Assembly: GCF_018100805.1 (NCBI RefSeq)
Contig: NZ_JAGJEA010000011.1
Span: forward strand, 62,001-126,000
From: Aquimarina sp. MMG016
Lineage (GTDB): Bacteria > Bacteroidota > Bacteroidia > Flavobacteriales > Flavobacteriaceae
Reading direction: 5' to 3'
DNA length: 64,000 nucleotides
A model generated the notes under the pieces. It had not been told where the DNA came from. It saw only the letters and a list, made by a program, of their open reading frames with translations, and made no database searches. Below, in pieces: positions 1 through 8,001 of the stretch. Position numbers and translations under genes: made by a program. How positions within the stretch are numbered: position 1 is the stretch's first letter; each line of letters begins with the position of its first letter.

Positions 1-309
1 CACAGAAATAGAACCACTAGGGAAATCTATGAATTCATCTTCCGGAATTTCTTCAGAATTAATGGTATATGAACCTGTTCCTTCTATAACTTCGTATTTG
101 AACATATAGTCACCAGCCTGAATACCATCAATACCGGTAATGTTAAACTGAATATCATCAGATGTATTAACAAAAGTCTGAATAGCACCAGTTTTACTTA
201 CTTCAACCTTAAAAAACACTAAAAGATCTTCAGTTATTTCTTTAGTACAAGCGATTGCTAACAAAAGAAAAACTAACATCCCAGAAATATATTTGTAACT
301 CTTTTTCAT
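1..309 (-). CDS. Lipoprotein, C-terminal part beyond the window
   Basis: A reading frame opens with ATG at 309 and runs off the left edge after 103 codons. The start gives a basic n-region, a hydrophobic stretch and a lipobox-like LLAIAC, so a lipid-anchored envelope protein is likely. The rest seen here is polar with beta-strand character and no family I recognise. Only 14 bp separate it from the TraO-like gene upstream on the same strand, so the two probably form an operon. Confidence 0.75.
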   Translation of the reverse strand, partial: MKKSYKYISGMLVFLLLAIACTKEITEDLLVFFKVEVSKTGAIQTFVNTSDDIQFNITGIDGIQAGDYMFKYEVIEGTGSYTINSEEIPEDEFIDFPSGSISV

Positions 310-323
310 AGTTCTAAAATTTT

Positions 324-875
324 TTAGAATAATATTAATTTTCCACCAACGCCAATATATGGGCTAAATTCTCCGATATCACTATTGACATGGTACATTT
401 CATTAATCTTTATGTTTATGGTAAACGTCGGAATAATAAAAATATCTGCATCTATTCCTGCATAAGCACCATAGACAAACTTACTATCAATAAGTAATAA
501 TTGACCATTATCAAGTTTGTCATCTCCGTTATTTATAACTTCATATCCTAAAGTAGCGCCCGCACCAAGTGATAAAGCAAATTTTCTACTGTTATTTCTT
601 ATAACATCAAAGAAAAAACCAGGATTAAATGCATACAAGTTTACAGGAACATCAACATCCTGAACTTCTAAATTAGAAAAGCTGGCTTGTACATTAAACT
701 GAAGAAAATCAAAATCATTAACCTTATAATCTAATGTAGCCACAACACCAAATCCGTCTTGAACTATTCCCCCAGTCAATGATAAATCTGTTTTATGACT
801 TTGTGCATTCAATGAGTGTGTAAAAACTGAAATAATAAAAACTAATAAAAGCTTATTAATCAACTGTATTTTCAT
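324..875 (-). CDS. TraO-like outer-membrane beta-barrel protein (copy A)
   Basis: Predicted 183-residue exported protein with a signal peptide ending near LNAQ. The mature part has the alternating pattern of a small beta barrel and ends in aromatic F. The stretch with NLYAFNPGFF, LSLGAGATLGYEVIN, FVYGAYAGIDAD and the final G-GGKLILF resembles the TraO family known from Bacteroides conjugative transposons; that assignment is from memory of the family pattern. No other tra gene is near, so a conjugation role is not implied. ATG at 875 is preferred over an upstream TTG at 881. A good promoter lies at 923-952. It is a paralogue of the gene at 3735-4280, and the two flank the receptor gene. Confidence 0.8.
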   Translation of the reverse strand: MKIQLINKLLLVFIISVFTHSLNAQSHKTDLSLTGGIVQDGFGVVATLDYKVNDFDFLQFNVQASFSNLEVQDVDVPVNLYAFNPGFFFDVIRNNSRKFALSLGAGATLGYEVINNGDDKLDNGQLLLIDSKFVYGAYAGIDADIFIIPTFTINIKINEMYHVNSDIGEFSPYIGVGGKLILF

Positions 876-922
876 AAACAATTATTTGACGATTAGTATG
901 TTAATTTTTTAAAAACAAAGTG

Positions 923-952
923 CAAATGTAAATACTCGAAACGTAATGACAA
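923..952 (-). promoter_or_regulatory. Bacteroidota-type promoter for TraO-like copy A
   Basis: On the minus strand a TTG (952-950) lies 19 nt from TACATTTG (930-923), matching the TTG-N17-20-TAnnTTTG consensus. Transcription would begin near 916, about 40 nt before the ATG at 875. The divergent receptor promoter lies on the other side of the 360-bp gap 876-1236; the rest of that gap is AT-rich with nothing else recognised. Confidence 0.65.
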
Positions 953-1204
953 CAAGAATTATTGTGTTTTTTTTATGTGGAAAAACCGTAAAGAAATTTT
1001 ATGTTTTAAAATTACATTAACAAAAACCTCAACATTTCATTTAAAGCACTGTAAGACAATACCTTATAAATTAACAAGAATTTTCATACTAAAAAAATCA
1101 AAAAAAAGATTTTTTCGATTAAACCATATATCAATTAGTTAGTGCAAAAATTGTATTAAATCATATTTAACAGACAATTAACCTCATCGTTATATGTACT
1201 TCGA

Positions 1205-1212
1205 TACTTTTG
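1205..1212 (+). promoter_or_regulatory. -7 element of receptor gene promoter
   Basis: TACTTTTG fits TAnnTTTG and sits 24 nt before the ATG at 1237. It overlaps the TTG that would give a longer reading frame, which argues for the ATG start. No TTG -33 element is seen at the usual distance. Confidence 0.5.
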
Positions 1213-1236
1213 GTCAAAAAGCTATACTTGCTAAGC

Positions 1237-3717
1237 ATGAGAAAACCTATATTTATTGTAATTTTCATCTCTACATTTTTAATTTCTGCACAACAAAGAA
1301 ATTTCCAAGAGGAATCCGTAGTTATTTCTGGTTTGATATTAGATCAAGACACTAATAAACCATTGGAATATGCAACTGTATCTTTCTATAACTCTAGATT
1401 GCAAAAAATAATAACCGGTGGTATTACAGATAAAAATGGAAAATTTAGTATCGAAGTCAATAGAGGAATTTATGATATCAATATTGAATTCATTTCTTTT
1501 AAAACTAAAAAGCTTCCCAAGCAAAAATTATTCAAATCTAAAGATATAGGTACAATAACATTAAGCTTAGATAGAGAAACTCTTGATGATGTGGTAGTAG
1601 TTGCAGAAAAAACTACCGTAGAAATCAAATTGGATAAAAAAATCTATAATGTGGGTAAAGATCTTACCATAAGGGGTGGGACTGTTAGTGATGTATTAGA
1701 TAATGTGCCTTCTGTATCTGTAGATGTTGAGGGTAATGTCGCTTTACGCGGAAACGACAATGTTAGAATATTGATTAATGGAAAACCTTCTGGATTAGTC
1801 GGATTGAATAGTACAGATGCATTGCGACAACTACCTGCAGAATCCATTGAACGTGTAGAAGTAATCACATCTCCTTCTGCACGGTATGATGCTGAAGGAA
1901 CAGCAGGAATATTAAATATTATTCTAAGACGAAGTAAACTTCAGGGATTGAACGGTGCTCTAACTATGAACTCTGGATTTCCATTTCAGGCTGGTATATC
2001 AGGAAACCTTAATTATCGTACAGGAGACTTTAACTTTTTTACCACCTCAGGATATAATTATCGCGAAGTACCAGGAAATTCTCTTACTGAATCACAGTTC
2101 TTCAACCTAAGATCTGATCCTGATAATCCTGGGCAAATAATTGATCTTCCAGATACTTTTCAAAATGAGGAAAGGGATTTTGATCGTATCCGAAAAGGTT
2201 TAAATACTAATATAGGAGTAGAATGGTATATTAATAAAACATCTTCTATAACCGCTTCATTTTTATATCGATCTAGTGATAATGAAAGTAATACTACAAA
2301 TATTATCACAAGACCGGATACTGACGGTACGATATTAAGTCAGAACATACGTTTTGATCCTGAAATTGAAGATGATACAACAAAACAATACTCACTTAAC
2401 TATACAAAAGATCTTAATGCTAATGGTCATAAATTAACTTTTGATTTTCAGGTTGAAAATAGTAGTGAAGAAGAAAACTCCAGAATCACCCAAGATAATA
2501 TATCAAGAATAGAATTAGTAAATACCACAGAAGACCAAGATCGTATCTTATTACAAGGAGATTATGTACTACCTCTAGGAGAAAAAAGCCAGTTTGAGCT
2601 AGGCTATCGAGGTAACTTTAATGACTTAGATACTAATTTTTTGGTTGAAGATGAAGATAATGGAGTTATTATTAGAAATGACAGTTTATCAAATAATTTG
2701 ATTTTTAAAGAGCGTATTAATGCAGCTTATACCCAATACGGCAGTAAGATTGGTAAATTTTCTTATCTATTAGGGTTAAGAATAGAAGATACCAGAATCA
2801 CAATAGACCAACAAACCAGTAATGATTTTATTAAAAAGAATTATACAGATATTTTCCCAACAATAAATTTAGGGTATGAATTATCTAAAAAACAAAGTTT
2901 AACTCTTGGATATAATAAAAGGATTAGAAGACCACGCTCTAGATTCATTAATCCATTTCCTTCTAGATCCAGTGCTACTAATTTATTTCAAGGGAATCCC
3001 GATCTTGATCCAAGCTATGCTAATACTTTTGATTTGGGTTATCTAAATAGATTTGGAAAACTAACCCTGAATACTTCTATTTATTATAGCCATTCTACTC
3101 AGGTATTTACTTTTATTTCTGAAGACACAGGAACGACTGCAGTTATAGGTATCGATGATAACAATGAGGAAGTTCGAGTACCTGTAATAAGAAGAACACC
3201 AGTAAACCTGGGTAGTTCTGATCGATACGGTTTTGAGTTTACACTTACATATAACCCTAGTCGTAAATGGAGAATTAATGGTAATTTAAATGCTTTTCAG
3301 AATAATATTAGAGGTGATTTTAATGGGCAAAATTTTGATGCAGATAACTTCAGTTGGTTTATAAGACTGAATAACAAAGTTACTTTGCCAGCCAAAGTCG
3401 ATTGGCAAACTAGAATATTCTATAGAGGACCAAGTGAAGATGCACAAACCAGACGCGAAGGTATTTTTAGTATGAATCTGGCATTTAGTAAAGATATTTT
3501 TAAAGAAAAAGCTTCATTAACCTTTAATGTAAGTGATGTATTCAATTCACGAAAAAGAATAAGTACTGCTACAACACCTTCCTTTACTTCTGATAGTGAA
3601 TTTCAATGGAGAGAACGTAGTTTTAATCTATCTTTTACCTATAGATTTAATCAAAAGAAAAAAAGACAACGATCCAGAAGAGACTTCAATGGTGGAGATG
3701 AAGAGTTTGAAGGATAA
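1237..3717 (+). CDS. TonB-dependent receptor-like outer membrane protein with CarboxypepD_reg domain
   Basis: An 826-residue outer-membrane protein. A signal peptide (about 1-18) is followed by a carboxypeptidase-regulatory-like beta sandwich (about 28-107, with GLILDQDTNKPLEYATVSF), a plug-like domain (about 115-225, with VALRGNDNVRILINGKPSG and the E-R-VEVI-SPSARYDAEG segment), and a long barrel ending in aromatic strands. This is the 'outer membrane beta-barrel family' (OMP_b-brl_3) subtype, which lacks a clear TonB box and a SusD partner; none is encoded here. The substrate is unknown. The C-terminus is a basic then acidic tail (RRDFNGGDEEFEG). It converges with TraO-like copy B, leaving 17 bp between stop codons. 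ATG at 1237 is preferred because the -7 promoter element overlaps the upstream TTG. Confidence 0.88.
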   Translation: MRKPIFIVIFISTFLISAQQRNFQEESVVISGLILDQDTNKPLEYATVSFYNSRLQKIITGGITDKNGKFSIEVNRGIYDINIEFISFKTKKLPKQKLFKSKDIGTITLSLDRETLDDVVVVAEKTTVEIKLDKKIYNVGKDLTIRGGTVSDVLDNVPSVSVDVEGNVALRGNDNVRILINGKPSGLVGLNSTDALRQLPAESIERVEVITSPSARYDAEGTAGILNIILRRSKLQGLNGALTMNSGFPFQAGISGNLNYRTGDFNFFTTSGYNYREVPGNSLTESQFFNLRSDPDNPGQIIDLPDTFQNEERDFDRIRKGLNTNIGVEWYINKTSSITASFLYRSSDNESNTTNIITRPDTDGTILSQNIRFDPEIEDDTTKQYSLNYTKDLNANGHKLTFDFQVENSSEEENSRITQDNISRIELVNTTEDQDRILLQGDYVLPLGEKSQFELGYRGNFNDLDTNFLVEDEDNGVIIRNDSLSNNLIFKERINAAYTQYGSKIGKFSYLLGLRIEDTRITIDQQTSNDFIKKNYTDIFPTINLGYELSKKQSLTLGYNKRIRRPRSRFINPFPSRSSATNLFQGNPDLDPSYANTFDLGYLNRFGKLTLNTSIYYSHSTQVFTFISEDTGTTAVIGIDDNNEEVRVPVIRRTPVNLGSSDRYGFEFTLTYNPSRKWRINGNLNAFQNNIRGDFNGQNFDADNFSWFIRLNNKVTLPAKVDWQTRIFYRGPSEDAQTRREGIFSMNLAFSKDIFKEKASLTFNVSDVFNSRKRISTATTPSFTSDSEFQWRERSFNLSFTYRFNQKKKRQRSRRDFNGGDEEFEG

Positions 3718-3734
3718 AATAATCTTCCAGATCT

Positions 3735-4280
3735 CTACTTCAGAATTAATTTCGCTCCCAACCCGACATACGGCGTAAATTCTCCAACATCACTATTAAT
3801 ATGATATATCTCGTTTGCTTTGATGTTCAATGCCAATGTAGAATTCAAAAAAATGTCAGCATCAATACCGGCATAAGCTCCATAAACTATCTTACCGGTA
3901 TCGATTGTAAGAAGTGAATTGTTTTCTAATACTTCATCTCCTCCATTGATGGTTTCATAACCTATAGTCCCACCTGCACCTATTGACAAAGCAAAGGTTC
4001 GGGAATTATTCCTAAGTATATCAAAAAAGAAGCCTCCGTTAAATGAATATAAATCAACAGGAACATCTATGTTTTCCAATTCTATTTCAGAAAAACTAGC
4101 CTGTAAATTAAGTTGTAGATAATCGAATTCATTTACTTTATAGTCTAAAGTTGCCATACCGCTAAATCCATCTTGTACTATTCCCCCGGTCAGAGATGCA
4201 GCAATTTTATGGCTTTGCGAATAGCTGATAAGTGATACAAAAAATAAGGTAATGATTAATAATGATCTATTAAATGACAT
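3735..4280 (-). CDS. TraO-like outer-membrane beta-barrel protein (copy B)
   Basis: 181 residues, clear paralogue of the gene at 324-875: the two share LTGGIVQDGF, ATLDYKVN-FD, the VPV-LY-FN-GFFFD block, GYE-IN-GD and the FSPY/FTPY ending with G-G-KLIL. A signal peptide ends around SYSQ. It is predicted to be a small outer-membrane barrel. Copy A is part of an operon with a lipoprotein, while this copy is monocistronic and convergent with the receptor gene. Such paired copies around one receptor suggest local duplication; whether they work with the receptor is unknown. Confidence 0.8.
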   Translation of the reverse strand: MSFNRSLLIITLFFVSLISYSQSHKIAASLTGGIVQDGFSGMATLDYKVNEFDYLQLNLQASFSEIELENIDVPVDLYSFNGGFFFDILRNNSRTFALSIGAGGTIGYETINGGDEVLENNSLLTIDTGKIVYGAYAGIDADIFLNSTLALNIKANEIYHINSDVGEFTPYVGLGAKLILK

Positions 4281-4453
4281 ATTTTAATGAATAATGATTT
4301 GTGTTTAATTTCTTTTACGTAAAGCAAATCAATTACTCAATGACTTTAATTATTTTGAGGATGGGTGTTCTAATTTTGTGGATAAATGTTATTCCTCAAG
4401 GTATTTATGTTTCGAATATTATTTATCAAAAAGAATATAATACGCCGGTAAAC

Positions 4454-4485
4454 AAAAAAAGGAAGTCCAAATTGGACTTCCTTTT
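4454..4485 (-). terminator. Rho-independent terminator of the 58-residue membrane protein gene
   Basis: Stem GGAAGTCC (4461-4468) pairs with GGACTTCC (4474-4481); read on the minus strand it is followed by seven T. It lies 26 bp past the stop codon. The gap 4281-4510 holds nothing else I can support. Confidence 0.8.
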
Positions 4486-4510
4486 ATATAATATATATAA
4501 TAATTTGTAT

Positions 4511-4687
4511 CTATTCTCCTAATGCTGCTTTACGCTTAGCTTCTTTTCTTAATTTGAAATTCTCAAGATTAGCACCAATAATCCAATAAGGAACTACAAA
4601 AGTTAATAAAAAGATCATTAACCAAAACCCTATAGTCAGGATTGTTAAAAATGCTAAAAAACCAAGATACTGATCAAACTCGAACAT
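4511..4687 (-). CDS. Small integral membrane protein, unknown function
   Basis: 58 residues from ATG at 4687. Two hydrophobic segments (about 5-21 and 23-40) are joined with almost no loop, followed by a basic tail (LRKEAKRKAALGE). The longer frame from the TTG at 4717 is rejected because a promoter -7 element covers it. No family is recognised. It is flanked by its own promoter and terminator, so it appears to be a real single-gene unit. Confidence 0.7.
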   Translation of the reverse strand: MFEFDQYLGFLAFLTILTIGFWLMIFLLTFVVPYWIIGANLENFKLRKEAKRKAALGE

Positions 4688-4714
4688 AACGATATTATAA
4701 TTTTCAATTTTTGC

Positions 4715-4722
4715 CAAAGATA
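4715..4722 (-). promoter_or_regulatory. -7 element for the 58-residue membrane protein
   Basis: TATCTTTG on the minus strand (4722-4715) matches TAnnTTTG and lies about 28 nt before the ATG at 4687. Confidence 0.5.
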
Positions 4723-4837
4723 ATAACTCTTCCTTTTAATTCATAGCTTAAAATAATTTATTTAAAAAACTTCCTTAATGCTTCCTTTCTTACTTTAAAA
4801 AGTAATCTCTTTATTCAGAAATAGCTTATCAAATGCT

Positions 4838-4845
4838 TAAATTTG
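4838..4845 (+). promoter_or_regulatory. -7 element of the fumC promoter
   Basis: TAAATTTG fits TAnnTTTG and is 29 nt before the ATG at 4875. It lies inside a longer upstream open frame, which supports the internal ATG as the true start. Confidence 0.5.
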
Positions 4846-4874
4846 CGTTTTCAAAAAACAAATCATCTTTACCT

Positions 4875-6272
4875 ATGGAATATAGAATAGAAAAGGATAC
4901 AATGGGCGAGGTAAAAGTTCCTGCCGATAAGCTTTGGGGAGCTCAGACAGAACGTTCCAGAAATAATTTTAAAATTGGTTCTCCGGGCTCTATGCCTTTA
5001 GAAATAGTATATGGATTCGCATATCTAAAAAAAGCTGCTGCTTACACCAATTGTGAGTTAGGAGCATTACCTATCGAAAAAAGAGATCTTATTGCACAAG
5101 TATGTGATGAAATCTTAGCAGGGAAACATGATGATCAGTTTCCTTTAGTAATCTGGCAAACCGGATCAGGCACCCAAAGCAATATGAATGTAAATGAGGT
5201 AATTGCTAACCGTGCGCACCAAATAGCAGGTCACACAATTGGCAAAGGGGATAAAACATTACAACCTAATGATGACGTTAACAAATCCCAATCTTCTAAC
5301 GATACTTTCCCAACAGGAATGCATATCGCAGCATATAAAAAGATCGTAGAAGTTACTATTCCCGGAGTTACGCAACTAAGAGATACATTAAAGAAGAAAT
5401 CTGAACAGTATAGAGATGTAGTAAAAATCGGGCGTACTCATTTTATGGATGCTACTCCTCTTACTATTGGTCAAGAGTTATCCGGTTATGTTTCTCAATT
5501 GGATCACGGATTAAAAGCTTTAGAAAGTACATTACCACATCTAGCAGAATTGGCACTTGGAGGAACAGCAGTTGGTACTGGTTTAAATACCCCAAAAGGA
5601 TATGCTAAACGTGTATCAGAATTTATTGCACAGTTTACCAGTTTACCATTTATCACTGCAGAAAACAAATTCGAAGCTCTAGCGGCTCATGATGCTTTTG
5701 TAGAAACTCACGGCGCTTTAAAACAGCTAGCTGTTTCTTTAAACAAAATCGGAAACGATATTCGTATGCTAGCTTCTGGTCCCAGAAGTGGTATTGGAGA
5801 ATTAATCATTCCGGCCAACGAACCTGGTAGTTCTATTATGCCAGGAAAAGTAAACCCCACACAGTGTGAAGCCTTAACCATGGTTTGCGCTCAGGTATTA
5901 GGTAATGATGTAACAATAAACGTGAGTGGAATGCAAGGACATTTTGAATTAAACGTCTTCAAACCAGTAATGGCTGCCAATTTATTACAGAGTGCTCAAC
6001 TTATTGGTGATGCCTGTGTATCTTTTGATGAACATTGTGCACAAGGTATTGAACCGAATCATAAAAGAATTACAGAGCTATTAAATAGCTCATTAATGTT
6101 AGTTACTGCATTAAATACTAAAATTGGATATTATAAAGCAGCTGAGATTGCGAATACAGCCCATCAAAATGGCACTACGCTAAAAGAAGAAGCCATCGCA
6201 CTAGGGTATGTAAGTGAACAAGAATTCGAAGAATGGGTAAAACCAGAAGATATGGTTGGAGCTCTGAAATAA
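4875..6272 (+). CDS. fumC: Class II fumarate hydratase
   Basis: 465 residues, the usual length for the homotetrameric, iron-independent fumarase of the TCA cycle, which interconverts fumarate and malate in the cytoplasm. Visible family signatures are [12 protein letters not shown] (about 96-107), the [12 protein letters not shown] region, and the fumarase/aspartase superfamily signature [11 protein letters not shown] near residue 318, whose serine loop is catalytic. The start is ATG at 4875 ([16 protein letters not shown]), supported by homologues that begin at this point and by the promoter element just before it. A strong terminator follows. Single-gene unit. Confidence 0.97.
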   Translation: MEYRIEKDTMGEVKVPADKLWGAQTERSRNNFKIGSPGSMPLEIVYGFAYLKKAAAYTNCELGALPIEKRDLIAQVCDEILAGKHDDQFPLVIWQTGSGTQSNMNVNEVIANRAHQIAGHTIGKGDKTLQPNDDVNKSQSSNDTFPTGMHIAAYKKIVEVTIPGVTQLRDTLKKKSEQYRDVVKIGRTHFMDATPLTIGQELSGYVSQLDHGLKALESTLPHLAELALGGTAVGTGLNTPKGYAKRVSEFIAQFTSLPFITAENKFEALAAHDAFVETHGALKQLAVSLNKIGNDIRMLASGPRSGIGELIIPANEPGSSIMPGKVNPTQCEALTMVCAQVLGNDVTINVSGMQGHFELNVFKPVMAANLLQSAQLIGDACVSFDEHCAQGIEPNHKRITELLNSSLMLVTALNTKIGYYKAAEIANTAHQNGTTLKEEAIALGYVSEQEFEEWVKPEDMVGALK

Positions 6273-6294
6273 ATTCTAAGAATCGTTTTACATT

Positions 6295-6326
6295 AAAAAT
6301 CCGTATGCCTAGGCATACGGATTTTT
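6295..6326 (+). terminator. Terminator after fumC
   Basis: Near-perfect hairpin AAATCCGTATGCC / GGCATACGGATTT with a two-base turn and a run of T. It lies 22 bp past the fumC stop codon. Its 3' arm merges into the 284-bp direct repeat that begins around 6317. Confidence 0.9.
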
Positions 6327-6600
6327 TATTTTCCTTACTAGTTAAGTTTCCCCCAAAACACTAACACTAAGGTATATTTTTGCAAAAGCTATTGACTATC
6401 TATGAATAGCGTGGCTACTAGCTTTTGGAAGTTCTTTAATAAACTCTAAAATAAATCGAAAATTGAAGCTAAATAAATTCATGGTTTTATAGATGTAATA
6501 ATGGTTCATAAAGTGTTTTAAATAATATGGTGTAAAGATACTTTGATAACACATAATGCGCAATGGGGGAAAACACCCATTTTTGATGGTTGATACCCCC
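6317..6600. repeat. 284-bp direct repeat, copy 1
   Basis: This segment recurs at 7042-7325, exactly 725 bp later and without gaps. I count 19 substitutions, about 93% identity. It begins in the 3' arm of the terminator (ACGG then T-rich) and ends in ATACCCCC. It contains a conserved short hairpin (AATGGG...CCCATT, 6562-6581) and, on the minus strand, the 28-codon frame at 6396-6482. No terminal inverted repeats are visible. Confidence 0.9.
6396..6482 (-). CDS. Possible 28-residue peptide inside repeat copy 1
   Basis: ATG at 6482 opens a 28-codon frame starting MNLFSFNFRFILEFIK and ending ASSHAIHR, an amphipathic-looking peptide. All four differences from the matching frame in copy 2 are at third positions and silent, while the flanking parts of the repeat show changes that would alter or stop a protein. 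An in-frame ATG nine codons upstream would give 37 residues. No promoter of the TAnnTTTG type was found, so this remains tentative. Confidence 0.28.
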   Translation of the reverse strand: MNLFSFNFRFILEFIKELPKASSHAIHR

Positions 6601-7041
6601 TAAGTGCTTATTAAAGTAGAAATCAGATATATTTCAGTTTATAATAATTATGATATTTTGAAGTAATCATTAATGATAAATAACAAAAAGTAAATTATAC
6701 CTATCAAAATCATCTTACTCCTTCCCAAGATAACAACATGTAGTTACCATAATTTTGAAGCCAAAAACATATTAAAAGGTTAGAAAAAAACGGTAGACAA
6801 CAATTTCACTTCTAAAATTAAAAAGAATTCAATAGTTAATCTTAAGAAAAATTTAGATCAAAATATCCAAGAACCGATTAAAAAAGTATTGATTTTCCAA
6901 AACTTCAACAATATTATCATATTAATATAAAAAATAATACAAGCAGTGATGATCTAAATCTTAAAACCCTAATAAACAAAAGGATAACTCACTAAAAAAG
7001 ACAAGTTTTCTACTATACAAAAAAACCGTAAGCCTTAGCAA
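6601..7041. other. Unique spacer between the two direct repeats
   Basis: 440 bp of AT-rich DNA with no full gene. One plus-strand frame at about 6807-6930 is open for roughly 40 codons (ending FQNFNNIIILI then TAA) and could be the tail of a decayed gene, but it has no start or family resemblance I can name. The segment ends in a terminator-like hairpin. Confidence 0.5.
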
Positions 7042-7052
7042 ACGGTTTTTTT
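7021..7052 (+). terminator. Terminator-like hairpin preceding repeat copy 2
   Basis: AAAAACCGT (7021-7029) pairs with ACGGTTTTT (7042-7050), followed by more T. There is no intact gene upstream to terminate. The sequence after the stem is the same as after the fumC terminator, so the duplicated unit seems to start within a terminator arm in both cases. Confidence 0.55.
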
Positions 7053-7325
7053 ATTTTCCTTACCAGTCAAGTTTTCCCCAAAACACTAACACTAAGGTAT
7101 ATTTTTATAAAAACTATTGACTATCTGTGGATAGCGTGGCTACTAGCTTTTGGAAGTTCTTTAATAAATTCTAAAATAAATCGAAAGTTGAAGCTAAATA
7201 AATTCATGGTTTTATATGTGTAATAATGGTTCATAAAGTGTTTTTAATAATATGGTGTAAAGATACTTTGATAGCGCATACTGCGCAATGGGGGAAAACA
7301 CCCATTTTTGATAGTTGATACACCC
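7042..7325. repeat. 284-bp direct repeat, copy 2
   Basis: Second copy of the unit at 6317-6600, colinear at a fixed 725-bp offset with 19 substitutions. It carries the matching minus-strand 28-codon frame at 7121-7207 and the same small hairpin. The remaining 186 bp to the DUF1801 gene show nothing recognisable. Confidence 0.9.
7121..7207 (-). CDS. Possible 28-residue peptide inside repeat copy 2
   Basis: This frame encodes exactly the same 28 residues as the frame at 6396-6482 despite four nucleotide differences (Asn, Glu, Ile and His codons changed silently). Upstream in the same frame this copy has an extra stop (TTA to TAA), so only the short form could be shared by both copies. No expression evidence. 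Confidence 0.28.
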   Translation of the reverse strand: MNLFSFNFRFILEFIKELPKASSHAIHR

Positions 7326-7511
7326 TTAACACTTGTAAATTAGAATATTACCTATTTATACTCTTCCAAAAAATCAACATATTAAAGAGTACAAGTCAAA
7401 AACATCAGGGAATTATGAGAGATAATTAACCTTTAAATTTTATATTTAAGTAATTATTATTTTGATTTTCCTTTTCTATGATATCCAATATCAATTAAAA
7501 TTTGCTGATAA

Positions 7512-7940
7512 ATGAACAATGTAGAAATCAATACAAACCAGGAAGTTGAGCCTGTATTCAACAATTATCCTAATGCCATTCGAAAAAAAATAGAAAACCT
7601 TAGAACCTTAATTATAGAAACCGCAAACGAAATAAAAGAAATATCGGAGATAGAGGAAACTCTAAAATGGGGTGAACCCAGCTATCTTAATAAAAAAGGC
7701 AGTACTATTAGAATTGACTGGAAGAAAAGTAAACCAAAGCAATATGCTATGTATTTCAGTTGTTCTACCAAATTAGTTACAACATTTAGAACAGTATATA
7801 AAGACTCTTTTAGTTTTGAAGGAAATAGGGCAATAGTTTTTAGGATAAATGACAATGTACCTGAAGCTAAATTAAAAAAATGCATTACTGCAGCTTTGCT
7901 CTATAAAAAAGTAAAACATCTCCCTACTTTAGGTATATGA
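7512..7940 (+). CDS. DUF1801 domain-containing protein
   Basis: 142 residues covering one DUF1801 domain, an alpha/beta fold of unknown biochemical role found in many soil and marine bacteria. Conserved features seen: YP--IR-KI--LR, ETLKWGEPSYL, GSTIRIDWK, YAMYFSC-T-LV-TFR, FEGNRAIVF, and the closing YKKVKHLPTLGI. There is no signal peptide, so it is cytoplasmic. It is convergent with the PLP enzyme gene downstream. The gap between them holds a weak inverted repeat (AAGCAC 7943-7948 / GTGCTT 7965-7970) that may serve as a shared terminator. Confidence 0.88.
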   Translation: MNNVEINTNQEVEPVFNNYPNAIRKKIENLRTLIIETANEIKEISEIEETLKWGEPSYLNKKGSTIRIDWKKSKPKQYAMYFSCSTKLVTTFRTVYKDSFSFEGNRAIVFRINDNVPEAKLKKCITAALLYKKVKHLPTLGI

Positions 7941-8001
7941 AAAAGCACAGCTTTCTTCATAACCGTGCTTAATCTATTATGAGAAGGATTTTTTGTAATC
8001 C

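Noticed and set aside
324..4280. Integrated conjugative element suggested by TraO-like genes
   Set aside because: No other conjugation, integrase or mobilisation gene and no attachment repeats are in the region.
4301..4522. 73-codon plus-strand frame
   Set aside because: It runs through the terminator hairpin at 4461-4481 and into the opposing gene, with no family resemblance or promoter.
6317..7325. Miniature inverted-repeat transposable element
   Set aside because: The repeat ends show no terminal inverted repeats or target-site duplications.
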